Of a DNA stretch of 60,408 bases, positions 8,538-19,646 are shown piece by piece (within the stretch, counting starts at the first letter, position 1; every line of letters starts with the position of its first letter). The DNA is from Solirubrobacteraceae bacterium (GTDB lineage Bacteria; Actinomycetota; Thermoleophilia; Solirubrobacterales; Solirubrobacteraceae). Location: positions 1 to 60,408 of the forward strand of contig JANJTP010000030.1 of assembly GCA_024711025.1 (NCBI GenBank), given 5' to 3'. The position numbers and the translations under genes were made by a program. Under the pieces are notes generated by a model. That model was not told the origin of the DNA. It was given only the letters and a program-made list of their open reading frames with translations, and did no database searches.

Positions 8538-9559
8538 TCTGCCTCTCCGATCATCTCTCCCAGCACCGTCCCGGCCGCGAGCGCCGCGGCGAAGAACAGC
8601 GGATCCTCTCCGATCTCACGACCCATCGTGCGCGCCGGCAGCCCACTCGCCGCGTAGCCGGCGAGGTCGGCCGCCGTCTCGCGGACGCGGTGACCGGCCG
8701 CTCCACCCGGGATCGCCGCGCCCTCGCCGCAGGGCGCCGCCACCGTCACCGCGGCCAGCAGCAGGTCGAGCACGGTCCGCGTGTGGTGCGAGAGGCCCCG
8801 GTGGCGAGCACGCGGGTCGCCGCTCGACATCCGCGGGCAGACGACGACCTCGCAGCCGAGCGCCAGGGCGGTGTGGGCGGCGTCGAGCGCGCCCATGCCG
8901 CCGTGACCGAGCGCCGACGCCGAGCCGAGGATCCCGGGACCGGGACCGCAGACGGCGGCGTCCCAGTCGAGCTCCGCGAGCCCGTGTTGGATCGCCCCCG
9001 CGGTCGTGACCGCCTCCAGCTCCCCGCCGTACGCGGGGCCGGCGGTGATGAACCCGGCGAGCAGCCCGCGCTCGCGCAGCTCCCGCACGACACGCGAATG
9101 GCCGCCCGGAAGCGCGCCGCCCGCGGCCTGCACGTAGCCGAGCCGCGCCGCGGGTCGGGCGGCCGCGAGCGCCCAGGCCAGCGGCGCGAGCTGGCCGTGC
9201 AGCGAGATGACGGCGACCGGGCGCCGCAGGGGCGCCGCGAGCGCCCGGCCCTCGACCGGCAGGACGGCATGCTGCAGCGAGCTGTAGTTCAGCTTCATGA
9301 CGTGCGCGCCCGGCACACCCTCGCCGTCGAGTCCGCGCGTCAGGTTGACGTGGACGATGTCGAACCCTCCGGACCCGAGCGCCAGGTCGGCGGCCTGCGT
9401 GTTGACGACCACCTCGTCGCCGGCCCGGCATTCGCCGACGAGCGCGACGTCGGCGACAGCGGCGCGCCGGCCCCGGCCCGCAACGTCGACGACGAGGCTC
9501 TGCTCCGGTCCCCCGCCCGGCCCCGCCTCGACGACCGTCCCCCGCCGCAGGACCAGCAC
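8534..9559 (-). CDS. DUF3866 family protein
   Basis: 341 aa. It is recognised as DUF3866 by its genomic place next to Nudix and xerD and by conserved stretches such as VHVNLTRGLDGEGVPGAHVM, MKLNYSSLQHAVLPVE and GPGILGSASALGHGGM. It has no signal peptide and no clear membrane helix. The biochemical role of the family is unknown. It is rich in Gly/Ala with repeated beta-alpha patterns, suggesting a Rossmann-like fold (inference). It sits 1 bp after the M20 peptidase stop and overlaps the Nudix start, so it belongs to a tight operon. Confidence 0.85.
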   Translation of the reverse strand: MLVLRRGTVVEAGPGGGPEQSLVVDVAGRGRRAAVADVALVGECRAGDEVVVNTQAADLALGSGGFDIVHVNLTRGLDGEGVPGAHVMKLNYSSLQHAVLPVEGRALAAPLRRPVAVISLHGQLAPLAWALAAARPAARLGYVQAAGGALPGGHSRVVRELRERGLLAGFITAGPAYGGELEAVTTAGAIQHGLAELDWDAAVCGPGPGILGSASALGHGGMGALDAAHTALALGCEVVVCPRMSSGDPRARHRGLSHHTRTVLDLLLAAVTVAAPCGEGAAIPGGAAGHRVRETAADLAGYAASGLPARTMGREIGEDPLFFAAALAAGTVLGEMIGEAD

Positions 9560-9560
9560 G

Positions 9561-10697
9561 TCAGCCTTCCCCCAGCAGGTCGAGCAGGGCGAACGTGACG
9601 TCGAGCATCCCCTCCAGCGCGGCCTGGCTGACGCGCTCGCTCGACTCGTGGCTGCGCTCGGTCCCGTTGGCGAGGTTGACGCACGGCAGACCGGCGGCGA
9701 TCAGCGCGTTGGCGTCCGAGCCGCCGCCGCTGAGGACTCGCCGCGGTGCGTAGCCGCACTCGCCGAGCGCCGCCTCCGCCGCCTGCACGAGCGGATCGGA
9801 GGCGCGCAGGCGGTAGCCCTCGAAGAGCCGCTCGACGACGAGGTCGAGGTCGCACGAGCAGGACGGGTCGTTGGCGGCCTCGTGCAGCTGCTGCACGATC
9901 TCGCCGACGACGCCGTCAAGCGCGTCGTCGGCCAGCGAGCGGGCCTCGCCGACGATCCGGCAGCGCTCGGGCACGATGTTCGTCCCGTCTTGCCCGCCGT
10001 GGACCTGGGCGATGTTGACGGTCGTCTGCGGGTCTATCCGCCCGCTCGGCAGGGCGGCGATCGCCTTGGCCGCCGCCAGGATCGCGCTGCTCCCGTCCTC
10101 GGGGCGGATCCCGGCGTGGGCGGCGCGCCCGACCAGCTCGGCCTCCCAGCGCACGTAGCTCGGCGAGCCGATGACGATCTCGCCGATCGGCGAGGCGTGG
10201 TCGAAGACGAAGCCCGCGGGCGCGCGCAGACGGCCGGGGTCGAGCGCCTTGGCCCCCCCGAGCGCGCGCTCCTCGCAGACGGTGAACAGGAGCTCCAGCC
10301 CGACCGGCGAGCCCTCGACCGCCGTCCTTCGCGCGACCTCGATCAGCATCGCCACCGCGGCCTTGTTGTCGGCGCCGAGGATCGTCTCCCCCGCGCTCTC
10401 CCAGCCGCCGTCGACGAGGACCGGCTCGATCGGCTCGACCCCGCCGACCGTGTCGAGGTGCGCGCAGAGAAGCACCGTCTGCTCGCCGCGGCCCGGGATC
10501 CGGACGAGCAGGTTGCCGCGTTCGCCCACGACCTGCGCCGCGGCGTCGTCCTCCTCGACCTGCAGCCCGAGCGCCCGCAGCTCGCGCTCGACCCGGGCCG
10601 CGACGGCGCCCGCGCGGCCCGACGGGCTGGGGATCGAGCAGAGCGCCGCGAACGTCTCGTTCAGCCGCCGGCGCTCGAGCTCGGACGCCGGTCGCAC
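9561..10697 (-). CDS. M20 family metallopeptidase (PepT-like)
   Basis: About 378 aa, a zinc-dependent amino- or dipeptidase of the M20/M28 clan. Metal ligands are visible in LLCAHLDTV, in LGADNKAAVA, in the catalytic Glu pair of FTVCEERALGG and in the C-terminal histidine of GTERSHESSE. The lid domain contains RAAHAGIRPEDG. The start is placed at GTG 10697, one base after the pyrG stop; the frame is open further into pyrG but that part is Ala/Pro junk. Its substrate is unknown; PepT family members act on tripeptides. Confidence 0.88.
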   Translation of the reverse strand: MRPASELERRRLNETFAALCSIPSPSGRAGAVAARVERELRALGLQVEEDDAAAQVVGERGNLLVRIPGRGEQTVLLCAHLDTVGGVEPIEPVLVDGGWESAGETILGADNKAAVAMLIEVARRTAVEGSPVGLELLFTVCEERALGGAKALDPGRLRAPAGFVFDHASPIGEIVIGSPSYVRWEAELVGRAAHAGIRPEDGSSAILAAAKAIAALPSGRIDPQTTVNIAQVHGGQDGTNIVPERCRIVGEARSLADDALDGVVGEIVQQLHEAANDPSCSCDLDLVVERLFEGYRLRASDPLVQAAEAALGECGYAPRRVLSGGGSDANALIAAGLPCVNLANGTERSHESSERVSQAALEGMLDVTFALLDLLGEG

Positions 10698-10698
10698 G

Positions 10699-13195
<2,497 letters not shown>

Positions 13196-13280
13196 CAGGG
13201 CAACCTAGCGATCCCGGTCGATGGAACCGCTCGCCGGCCACCGGCGTATCCTCGACGCGTACCCGGACGTGGAGGCCTCG

Positions 13281-13694
13281 ATGAGCGATTCCCGGCAGTC
13301 CTCGCAGGTCGTCAGGAGCGACGAGCAGTGGCGGGCCGAGCTTCCGCCCGATGCCTATGCGGTGCTGCGTCGCGGCGCGACCGAGCCGCCCTTCACGGGC
13401 GCCTACCTCGACACGAAGGCCGGCGGGACCTACCGCTGCCGCGGCTGCGGAGCCCCCCTCTTCTCGTCGCGGGCCAAGTTCGACTCGGGCAGCGGCTGGC
13501 CGAGCTTCACCGACCCGGTGATCGCCGACGCGGTCGAGCTGCGCGAGGACCGCTCGCATGGCATGGCGCGCACCGAGGCGCTCTGTGCGCGCTGCGGCGG
13601 CCATCTCGGACACGTCTTCGACGACGGGCCGGGAGACAGCGGTCAGCGCTGGTGCATCAACTCGGCGGCGCTGGCACTCGACGACGAGGGCTGA
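13281..13694 (+). CDS. msrB: Peptide-methionine (R)-S-oxide reductase MsrB
   Basis: 137 aa. It repairs methionine-R-sulfoxide with thioredoxin. The zinc tetrad is complete (C53, C56, C102, C105), the substrate region GSGWPSFT is present, and the catalytic cysteine is C125 in RWCINSAAL. ATG 13281 has GGAGG six bases upstream. It is the only plus-strand gene in this stretch, divergent from the MraY-like gene and abutting the mctB-like gene stop to stop. Confidence 0.96.
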   Translation: MSDSRQSSQVVRSDEQWRAELPPDAYAVLRRGATEPPFTGAYLDTKAGGTYRCRGCGAPLFSSRAKFDSGSGWPSFTDPVIADAVELREDRSHGMARTEALCARCGGHLGHVFDDGPGDSGQRWCINSAALALDDEG

Positions 13695-14555
13695 TCAGCG
13701 GATGCTCTCGGCGCCCGGCAGCAGCGCCTGCGCCTCCGGCCCCAGGCCGAAGCTGCCTCGCGTGCCGGCGAGCGCGAAGACGAGCGCGGCCCGCCCCGCG
13801 ACCTGGTCGACGTTGTCGACGGTCGAGAGCTCTCGCTCGCGCATCCAGCCGATCTGGGAGGGCTTGCTGGACGTCCGCTGCACTCCGACGACGGAGAGCG
13901 GGTTGGCTGTGAGCCCGTCGATGATCCCGTCCTCGAGCGCGGCGCTGTGGCGCGCGTCGTCGCCCTCGAGCTTCGGCGGGTCGCGCAGGACCACGATCGC
14001 ATCGAACGGTCCCAGCGTGCCGGAGCGCGCGGTGAGCAGCGCCTCGGCGACGTCCCGCAGCAGCTGCCCGCCCTGGGCGAGCTGGATCCCCAGGCGCCGG
14101 CCGAGCTCGTCGAGCAGCGCCGGGTCGCTCTCGATCCCGGCATAGCGGCTCATCCCCGCGTCGGCCGCGATCTTCCGCAGGTCCGGGGGCATGCGCAGCG
14201 AGAGGGTGCCGGTCAGCCGCCCGCCGGTGCCGGTGAGCGCCTGCCGCACCTCGCCGGCGACCGATTCGTCGGGCTCGCCGAGGAACAGCAGGCCGACGCG
14301 CATCCCGGTGAGCCGCCCGGAGACGAGCAGCGGATAGGCGCTGCGCGAGTAGCGCTGCTCGGTGGCAAGTGCGCCACGGGCGTCGGCCGCCTCGCGGCGC
14401 GCGGACTGCACGTCGCCGCGCAGTGAGTCGCGGACCGAGTCGCGCGCCGACGAGACGAGCCCGGCGTCGCCGATCGCGACGCCGAGCAGCAGCCCGAGGA
14501 CGAGCGCGACGAGCACAGCGACGAGCGAGACGGCGTGGTAGCGGAAGTCGAACAC
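13695..14555 (-). CDS. MctB/SteB-like membrane-anchored protein (copper transporter MctB family)
   Basis: 286 aa. It begins with FDFRYHAVSLVAVLVALVLG, the MctB-family N-terminus: one membrane helix, then an extracytoplasmic coiled-coil and alpha/beta domain. Family annotation is copper transport in mycobacteria, but in corynebacteria the homologue SteB partners SteA at the division site. The steA gene immediately upstream (36 bp) favours the SteAB role here. It is convergent and adjacent to msrB. Confidence 0.85.
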   Translation of the reverse strand: MFDFRYHAVSLVAVLVALVLGLLLGVAIGDAGLVSSARDSVRDSLRGDVQSARREAADARGALATEQRYSRSAYPLLVSGRLTGMRVGLLFLGEPDESVAGEVRQALTGTGGRLTGTLSLRMPPDLRKIAADAGMSRYAGIESDPALLDELGRRLGIQLAQGGQLLRDVAEALLTARSGTLGPFDAIVVLRDPPKLEGDDARHSAALEDGIIDGLTANPLSVVGVQRTSSKPSQIGWMRERELSTVDNVDQVAGRAALVFALAGTRGSFGLGPEAQALLPGAESIR

Positions 14556-14591
14556 GGGCGAAGCGCGGCGCCCGAGCCTAGCGGGGGGCCC

Positions 14592-15743
14592 TCATGCCTG
14601 ACCGCCGAGCAGGACGCGAAGCTTGAGCCAGAGCAGCTCGGCGACGTCACGCAGGCCCGGCGTCGCGAGCACGACCGCGGCCAGCGCCACGACGCCGACG
14701 AGCAGTACGAGCGCGACCGGCGCGACGCCGGGGCTCGGGCGGTACAGGCGGCTGACGCCCTTGGCATCGACGATCCGCTCGCCGAGCCGCAACCGCGTCA
14801 GGAAGGTCGAGGACATGCCGCGGCGGTTCTTGTCGAGGAACTCGACGAGGTTGAACTGCGAGCCGACCGAGACGATGAGCTGCGCGCCCTTCTCACCGGC
14901 GATCAGCATCGCGACGTCCTGGCTGGTGCCCGGCGCGGGGACCACCTTGTGCGCGAGGCCGAGACGCTCGAGCAGGTCGCGCCCGGGCGCGCGCCCGTCC
15001 GGATAGGCGTGGACGACGAGCTCGGCGCCGCAGCGCAACGTGGGCTCCGACGCCGAGTCCATGTCGCCGACGATCATGTCCGGCTCGAAGCCCGACTCGA
15101 GGATCGCGTTCGCGCCGCCGTCGACGCCGACGAGGACGGGGCGCACGTCGCGGATGTAGGGTCGCAGCGCCTGCAGGTCGGCTTGGTGGTCCACGCCGCG
15201 CACGACGACCAGCACCGGACGGTCGCGGAAGTCGGTGTCGAACCGCGGCAGCTCGATCTTGCCCGACAGCAGGTCCTGCTCCTCGAGCATGTGCTCGACG
15301 GTGTTGCGAGCGAACGCCTCGAGCGCCCCGCCGATCTCGCGCCGGCGCCGCTCCGTCGCGGCCAGCACGTCGGCGGGATCCTGCGCCTCGCCGCTCGCCA
15401 CGAGCCGACCGCGCGACCAGACCTCGCCGCCGCGCAGCTCGACCGCATCGCCCTCCTTGAGGCTCCTGAACGGCTCGTCGCCGGCGAGGTCGACGAGCGG
15501 GATGCCGGCCTGGACGAGCAGCAGGGGGCCCATGTTCGGGTAGTCGCCGGATGACGAGGGCCGACAGTTGAGCACCGCGCTGACGCCCGCCGCGATGAGG
15601 TCCTCCGCCGAGACCCGGTCCAGGTTTCGATGGTCGATGACCGCGATGTCGCCCGGGCGCAGGCGCTTGACCAGCAGCTTCGTCTTGCGGCCCAGGCGCA
15701 CCGGCCCGCAGACGGCCCTCCCGTTGAGCGCCGCGCGTTCCAC
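14592..15743 (-). CDS. steA: SteA-like putative cytokinetic ring protein
   Basis: About 383 aa. The N-terminal part (RPGDIAVIDHRNLDRVSAED) and the thiamin-pyrophosphokinase-like catalytic fold (VGVDGGANAILESGFEPD, IVGDMDSAS) match SteA, which supports septum assembly with SteB. One C-terminal membrane helix (VALVLLVGVVALAAVVLA) is present. The start is GTG 15743, 11 bases after the recN stop; upstream open frame is only antisense-type sequence across recN. Its neighbours recN and mctB-like are the typical context. Confidence 0.9.
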   Translation of the reverse strand: MERAALNGRAVCGPVRLGRKTKLLVKRLRPGDIAVIDHRNLDRVSAEDLIAAGVSAVLNCRPSSSGDYPNMGPLLLVQAGIPLVDLAGDEPFRSLKEGDAVELRGGEVWSRGRLVASGEAQDPADVLAATERRRREIGGALEAFARNTVEHMLEEQDLLSGKIELPRFDTDFRDRPVLVVVRGVDHQADLQALRPYIRDVRPVLVGVDGGANAILESGFEPDMIVGDMDSASEPTLRCGAELVVHAYPDGRAPGRDLLERLGLAHKVVPAPGTSQDVAMLIAGEKGAQLIVSVGSQFNLVEFLDKNRRGMSSTFLTRLRLGERIVDAKGVSRLYRPSPGVAPVALVLLVGVVALAAVVLATPGLRDVAELLWLKLRVLLGGQA

Positions 15744-15754
15744 GGGCCGCGATG

Positions 15755-17410
15755 TTACGCGGCCTTGAGCAGCTCGCGCGCGTGGCGCCGGGCGGCGACG
15801 TCGCCGGCGTCCGCGCCGAGCATCCTCACGAGCTCGCCGACGACCTCTCCCGGCGCCAGCTCGGCGACGGTCGCGAGAGCGGGCTCGCGGGCCGGATCCT
15901 TGGCGATCGAGAAGTGGCGCTCGGCCAGCGAGGCGATCTGCGGCAGATGCGTGATGCAGAGCACCTGACGGCCCGCGGCGAGCCCGCGCAGGCGGGCCCC
16001 GACCGCCCGGGCCGTCTTGCCGCCGATTCCCGCGTCGATCTCGTCGAAGACGAGCGTCGCTCGCGAGCCGTCGCTGGCCACGCTCAGCAGCGCGAGCATG
16101 ACCCGCGACAGCTCTCCGCCGGAGGCGCTCTCGCGGATCGGCGCCGCACGCACGCCGCTGTTGGGTGCCAGGAGCAGCTCGACGGCGTCGGCGCCGGTAG
16201 GGCCGGGCTCGCGCTCGGCGAGCTCGACCGCGAAGCTCGCACCCTCCATCGCCAGCTCGGCGAGCTCGGCCTCGACGGCCTCCGCGAGCGCCGGGGCCGC
16301 CGCGGTGCGTGCCGCCCGTAGCCGTGCGGCGAGCTCGTCGCGCTCGGCGAGCGCGACGTCCAGCACACCGCGAGCGCGCTCCAGCGATGCCTCCGCGTCT
16401 CCGAGCTCCGCGAGCCGCGTGCGGCAGTGCTCGGCGTGGGCGAGCACCGCGGCGATCGAGCCGCCGTGCTTGCGCTCCAGCCGGTCGAGCACCGTCAGGC
16501 GCTCCTCGACGCGATCGAGCTCGCCGGGGTCGCCGTCGAGGCCCTCGGCGTAGCGGCGCAGGTCGGCCGAGATGTCCGCGGCCTCGAGCGCGAGCGCTCG
16601 CCATCGCTCGGCGACCACGTCGAGCTCCTCGTCGAGCCCCGCCGCGCCGTCGAGCTCCCGCCCCCCGGCGGCCAGCAGCCCGACGGCGCCGAGCCCGTCG
16701 TCCGGAGCGAGAGCCTCGCCGGCGCCGAGTGCCGCGGCGCGCAGCGCGTCCAGGTGACGCAGGCGCTCGCGCGCGGCGCGAAGTCGGCGCTGCTCGTCCT
16801 CGTCGGGCTCCGCCGCCTCGATCTCGTGCAGCTCGTACGCCAGCAGGTCGAGCTCGCGATCTCGCGCCCCCGCCCGCCCGGTGAGCTCGTCGAGCTCCCG
16901 CCGGGCGGCGCGAGCCCGGAAGTGAGCGGCCGCGCACGCCTCCAGCAGCGCGTCCTGAGCGGGGCCGCAGGCCGCATCGAGGATCGCGAGCTGCGAGGAC
17001 GCGACGGTCAGCCGCCGATGTTCGTGCTGCCCGTAGAACGAGAGCAGCGCCCCGGCGGTCGCGCGGAGGTCGGCGGCGGTTGCGCTCCGCCCGCAGATGA
17101 GTGCCCTGGAGCGCCCCTCGGCGCTCACCCGCCGTGCGAGCACGAGATCCTCGGCGTCCGCCGGGATCCGCTCCCCGAGCGTCTCGCGCAGATCGTCGGG
17201 CAGGTCGAAGACGCCCTCCACGTAGGCCTCGGCCGCTCCGGGCCGGACGATCGCGCCGCGCGGGCGCCCCCCGAGCAGCAGGTCGAGAGCGTGGGCGAGC
17301 ACCGTCTTGCCCGCACCGGTCTCACCCGTGAGGACGTTCAGCCCGGGCGCGAGGCGCAGCTCGGCGCGCTCGATCAGCAGGAGGTTCTCGACGCGCAGCT
17401 CGTGCAGCAC
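15755..17410 (-). CDS. recN: DNA repair ATPase RecN
   Basis: 551 aa, an SMC-like protein for double-strand break repair. Walker A is GETGAGKTVLA near the N-terminus, followed by long coiled-coil arms rich in Glu/Arg/Leu. The signature is SGGELSRVMLALL and Walker B is LVFDEIDAGIGG. The length is standard. It is upstream of steA by 11 bp. A 207-bp gap separates it from nadK, in which I saw no SOS-box palindrome. Confidence 0.96.
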   Translation of the reverse strand: MLHELRVENLLLIERAELRLAPGLNVLTGETGAGKTVLAHALDLLLGGRPRGAIVRPGAAEAYVEGVFDLPDDLRETLGERIPADAEDLVLARRVSAEGRSRALICGRSATAADLRATAGALLSFYGQHEHRRLTVASSQLAILDAACGPAQDALLEACAAAHFRARAARRELDELTGRAGARDRELDLLAYELHEIEAAEPDEDEQRRLRAARERLRHLDALRAAALGAGEALAPDDGLGAVGLLAAGGRELDGAAGLDEELDVVAERWRALALEAADISADLRRYAEGLDGDPGELDRVEERLTVLDRLERKHGGSIAAVLAHAEHCRTRLAELGDAEASLERARGVLDVALAERDELAARLRAARTAAAPALAEAVEAELAELAMEGASFAVELAEREPGPTGADAVELLLAPNSGVRAAPIRESASGGELSRVMLALLSVASDGSRATLVFDEIDAGIGGKTARAVGARLRGLAAGRQVLCITHLPQIASLAERHFSIAKDPAREPALATVAELAPGEVVGELVRMLGADAGDVAARRHARELLKAA

Positions 17411-17617
17411 GACTGGGGTCTACCAGCACGACCCGACGGACCGGCCGCTCGCGAGCCCCTTCCAAGCCTCCCCGACGCTCGCGCGGCGCACGATCGGCGC
17501 AGTCCCCGGTTGTCGCCGCACGAAGCCGGCGAAGCCGGGCCCGCGGCGGCCACGCCCCGTGCGAGCAGCCCGAGCCGGCGCCGCATTCGGTCCCTGCCGG
17601 GCCACGGCGGTCGCGGA

Positions 17618-18481
17618 TCAGGAGACGGCGAGCCGACCGAACTTCTCGCGCAGGCGCCGATAGAACGTCGACCCGGGCATCAACGCGAGCGTCGTCGCCT
17701 CGCGCAGGAAGCCGCAGGTGATGCTCTCGTCGGGCCCGACCTCACCGGTGGGCCGTCCGTCGACCGACACGTCGACCGCGCCGACCGACCGGTTGTGCAC
17801 GGTGAGCAGATCGCCGGGCGCGACGACCAGCGAGCGCGCAGTCAGGGAATGCGGCGCGATGAACGAGACGACGAAGCCCTCCACGCCCCAGGCCAGGACC
17901 GGTCCGCCGTTGGCGAGGTTGTAGCCCGTCGAGCCTGCCGGCGTCGCCACGACCAGGCCGTCGCAGCGCACGCTGCCGACCTCCTCGCCGCCGATCGCGT
18001 ACGACAGGTTCGCGACGCGCTCGCCCGGCTTGCGCGTGATCGCCACGTCGTTCACCGCGGGACGGCCGTCGTCGCCGTCGTGGTCGACGGTGAGCGCCGA
18101 GAGCGTCAGCGTCTCGAAGTCGCCTCCGAGCGCGCGTTCGAAGCCGCCGATCAGCTCGTCGCGGTCGATCGTCGCCAGGAACCCGATCTCGCCGAAGTTG
18201 ACTCCGAAGACCGGCACGCCGGTCCCCGCGAAGCGCCGCAGCGCGCGCAGGATCGTCCCGTCGCCGCCGAGCGCGATCGCGAGCCGCGGCAGCTCGCCGG
18301 AGGTGTCGTCCAGCTCGACGCCCGGACCGGGAGCTATCGCCGGGTGCTTGCGCGTCTCGTCGCGGTCCAGCTGGACGACGCAGCCGTGGGCACCGGCCAG
18401 CGCGACGAGGTGGCGTAGCGCGTCATCGGTCTCCCCGGGCCGGGCATGGGAGAGCACCGCGATCGTCTCCGACCCGCTCAT
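17618..18481 (-). CDS. nadK: NAD kinase
   Basis: About 287 aa. It phosphorylates NAD to NADP. It has the GGDGTILRALR motif, FGVNFGEIGFLA, the VNDVAI NAD-binding stretch and TPAGSTGYNLANGGPV. ATG 18481 overlaps the tlyA stop by 4 bases (ATGA), so the long upstream extension of the frame was discarded. The tlyA-nadK-recN order is common in actinobacteria and many firmicutes. Confidence 0.96.
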   Translation of the reverse strand: MSGSETIAVLSHARPGETDDALRHLVALAGAHGCVVQLDRDETRKHPAIAPGPGVELDDTSGELPRLAIALGGDGTILRALRRFAGTGVPVFGVNFGEIGFLATIDRDELIGGFERALGGDFETLTLSALTVDHDGDDGRPAVNDVAITRKPGERVANLSYAIGGEEVGSVRCDGLVVATPAGSTGYNLANGGPVLAWGVEGFVVSFIAPHSLTARSLVVAPGDLLTVHNRSVGAVDVSVDGRPTGEVGPDESITCGFLREATTLALMPGSTFYRRLREKFGRLAVS

Positions 18482-19275
18482 GCGGCCACCTTCGCCAGCG
18501 CTGCCCCCGGATCCTCCAGGGCGCCGGAGCGCGTTCCCTCGGCCAGCCACGCGAACGTCTCGACATTGCCCTTGGGCCCCGGCAGCCCCGACGACGCGAA
18601 CCCCATCACCGCCGCTCCGCACGCCGACCGGGCGAAGTCGGCGACCGTCAGAACGGCCGCGCGGCGAATCTCCGGATCGCGCACCACCCCTCCCTTGCCG
18701 ACGTGCTCGCGCCCCGCCTCGAACTGCGGCTTGACCATGACGAGCGCGTCCCAGGCGGGCGCGCAGCAGGCGAGCACGGCGGGCAGCACCTTCGTCAGCG
18801 AGATGAAGGCGACGTCCGCGACGACCAGGTCCGGCGCGTAGGGCAGGTCGCCCGGCAGCAGGCTGCGAGCGTTGCGGCGCTCCAGGACCGTGACGCGCGG
18901 GTCTCCCCGCAGCCGCCAGTCGAGCTCGCCGTAGGCGACGTCGAGCGCGACGACGTGCTCGGCCGCTCGCTGCAGGAGGCAGTCGGTGAAGCCGCCGGTC
19001 GAGGCGCCGACGTCGAGCGCACGGCGGTCGGCGACGTCGACCGCCAGCGCGTCGAGCGCGTTGGCCAGCTTGAGCCCGCCGCGCGAGGCGAAGCGCGGGG
19101 CCTCGTCGACCGCGAGGGGCACGTCCTCGCCGACGAGCTGCCCGGGCTTGGCCGCCCGCTCGCCGTGATCACCGATCCGGACCTCGCCGGCCATGACGGA
19201 GGCGGCCGCCCTGGCGCGCGAGGGGAAGAGCCCGCGCCGGGCGAGCAGGGTGTCGATACGAACCTTCGTGGCCAT
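18478..19275 (-). CDS. tlyA: TlyA family rRNA 2'-O-methyltransferase / hemolysin homologue
   Basis: 265 aa. The N-terminal S4 RNA-binding domain (VRIDTLLARRGLFPSR) is followed by a Rossmann methyltransferase domain with LDVGASTGGFTDCLL, ADVAFISL, VKPQFEAG and the Glu of NVETF, giving the K-D-K-E tetrad of 2'-O-methyltransferases. TlyA methylates C1409 of 16S and C1920 of 23S rRNA in mycobacteria; substrate identity here is inference. It is the first gene of the nadK-recN-steA run. Two CRP-type palindromes lie 33 and 61 bp upstream of its ATG. Confidence 0.95.
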   Translation of the reverse strand: MATKVRIDTLLARRGLFPSRARAAASVMAGEVRIGDHGERAAKPGQLVGEDVPLAVDEAPRFASRGGLKLANALDALAVDVADRRALDVGASTGGFTDCLLQRAAEHVVALDVAYGELDWRLRGDPRVTVLERRNARSLLPGDLPYAPDLVVADVAFISLTKVLPAVLACCAPAWDALVMVKPQFEAGREHVGKGGVVRDPEIRRAAVLTVADFARSACGAAVMGFASSGLPGPKGNVETFAWLAEGTRSGALEDPGAALAKVAA

Positions 19276-19307
19276 CGGCGCACGGAACGGTACCTACCCG
19301 ACCGGAG

Positions 19308-19323
19308 TGTGACGTCGCTCACA
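19308..19323. promoter_or_regulatory. Perfect CRP/GlxR-type site, TGTGA-N6-TCACA (site 1)
   Basis: TGTGA at 19308-19312, six bases, then TCACA at 19319-19323. This is the exact consensus of the CRP/GlxR family known from enterobacteria and actinobacteria. Its centre is about 40 bp upstream of the tlyA start codon. Which side it controls is not known. Confidence 0.75.
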
Positions 19324-19335
19324 GACGGCATGTTG

Positions 19336-19351
19336 TGTGATACGCGTCACA
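19336..19351. promoter_or_regulatory. Perfect CRP/GlxR-type site, TGTGA-N6-TCACA (site 2)
   Basis: TGTGA at 19336-19340 and TCACA at 19347-19351. The centre is 28 bp from site 1, so both face nearly the same side of the helix less a fraction of a turn. A second exact match so near the first makes chance very unlikely. AT-richer sequence follows toward 19370. Confidence 0.75.
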
Positions 19352-19505
19352 AAAGAAATGGTCGGAATATCGCACCATGCTTCTTGCGCCCCACGGAAAG
19401 CGCTCCGACGGGGCAAAGACTTCCCTCAGTGATCACATAGCTGGACCCAAATAGCAGTATCTCTCCTCCCCTGAGACGGCCCGCTTCGGCGGGCCGTTTC
19501 TCTTC
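19352..19505 (+). ncRNA. Candidate small RNA or leader between the CRP-type sites and a terminator
   Basis: No convincing gene lies on the plus strand between tlyA and the terminator at 19473-19505, yet the terminator is oriented for plus-strand transcription. The stretch is AT-richer than its surroundings and carries a CU-rich block (CTCTCCTCCCC at about 19461-19471) just before the terminator stem, complementary to Shine-Dalgarno sequences. A 36-codon ATG frame from about 19330 exists but looks fortuitous. The 5' end is not determined. I could not match it to a known riboswitch or RNA family. Confidence 0.4.
19473..19505 (+). terminator. Intrinsic terminator, 12-bp stem with UUCG loop
   Basis: The stem has arms 19473-19484 and 19489-19500 (core ACGGCCCGC / GCGGGCCGT, outer G-T wobble then A-T and G-C) closed by a C(TTCG)G tetraloop. 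The last bases of the 3' arm and what follows form a T-rich tail, TTTCTCTTCC. The tail exists only on the plus strand. Confidence 0.8.
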
Positions 19506-19646
19506 CTGGACCGGGTCGCTCGCGCGCCCGCGACGCCGCGCCGCGTCCGAGCCGGATGGCGCACACGGGCCGCCCCCGGTGCCTGCGCGACGTCGCCGGC
19601 GCGCCTCGGGTGCCCACGGCGCCCGGTGCCCCGCGCCGTGCGGAGG

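Larger units (their letters stand above)
19276..19646. other. 371-bp intergenic region between tlyA and dxs
   Basis: It holds the two CRP-type sites, the candidate RNA and the terminator described separately. The remaining 19506-19646 is plain GC-rich sequence downstream of the dxs stop in which I see nothing definite. Confidence 0.7.

Noticed and set aside
15744-16937. N-terminal extension of the steA frame through recN
   Set aside because: Arg/Ala-rich translation overlapping recN out of frame; the family N-terminus begins near GTG 15743.
17411-17617. Small ORFs between recN and nadK
   Set aside because: Arg/Pro-rich, no Shine-Dalgarno and several overlapping frames; treated as intergenic.
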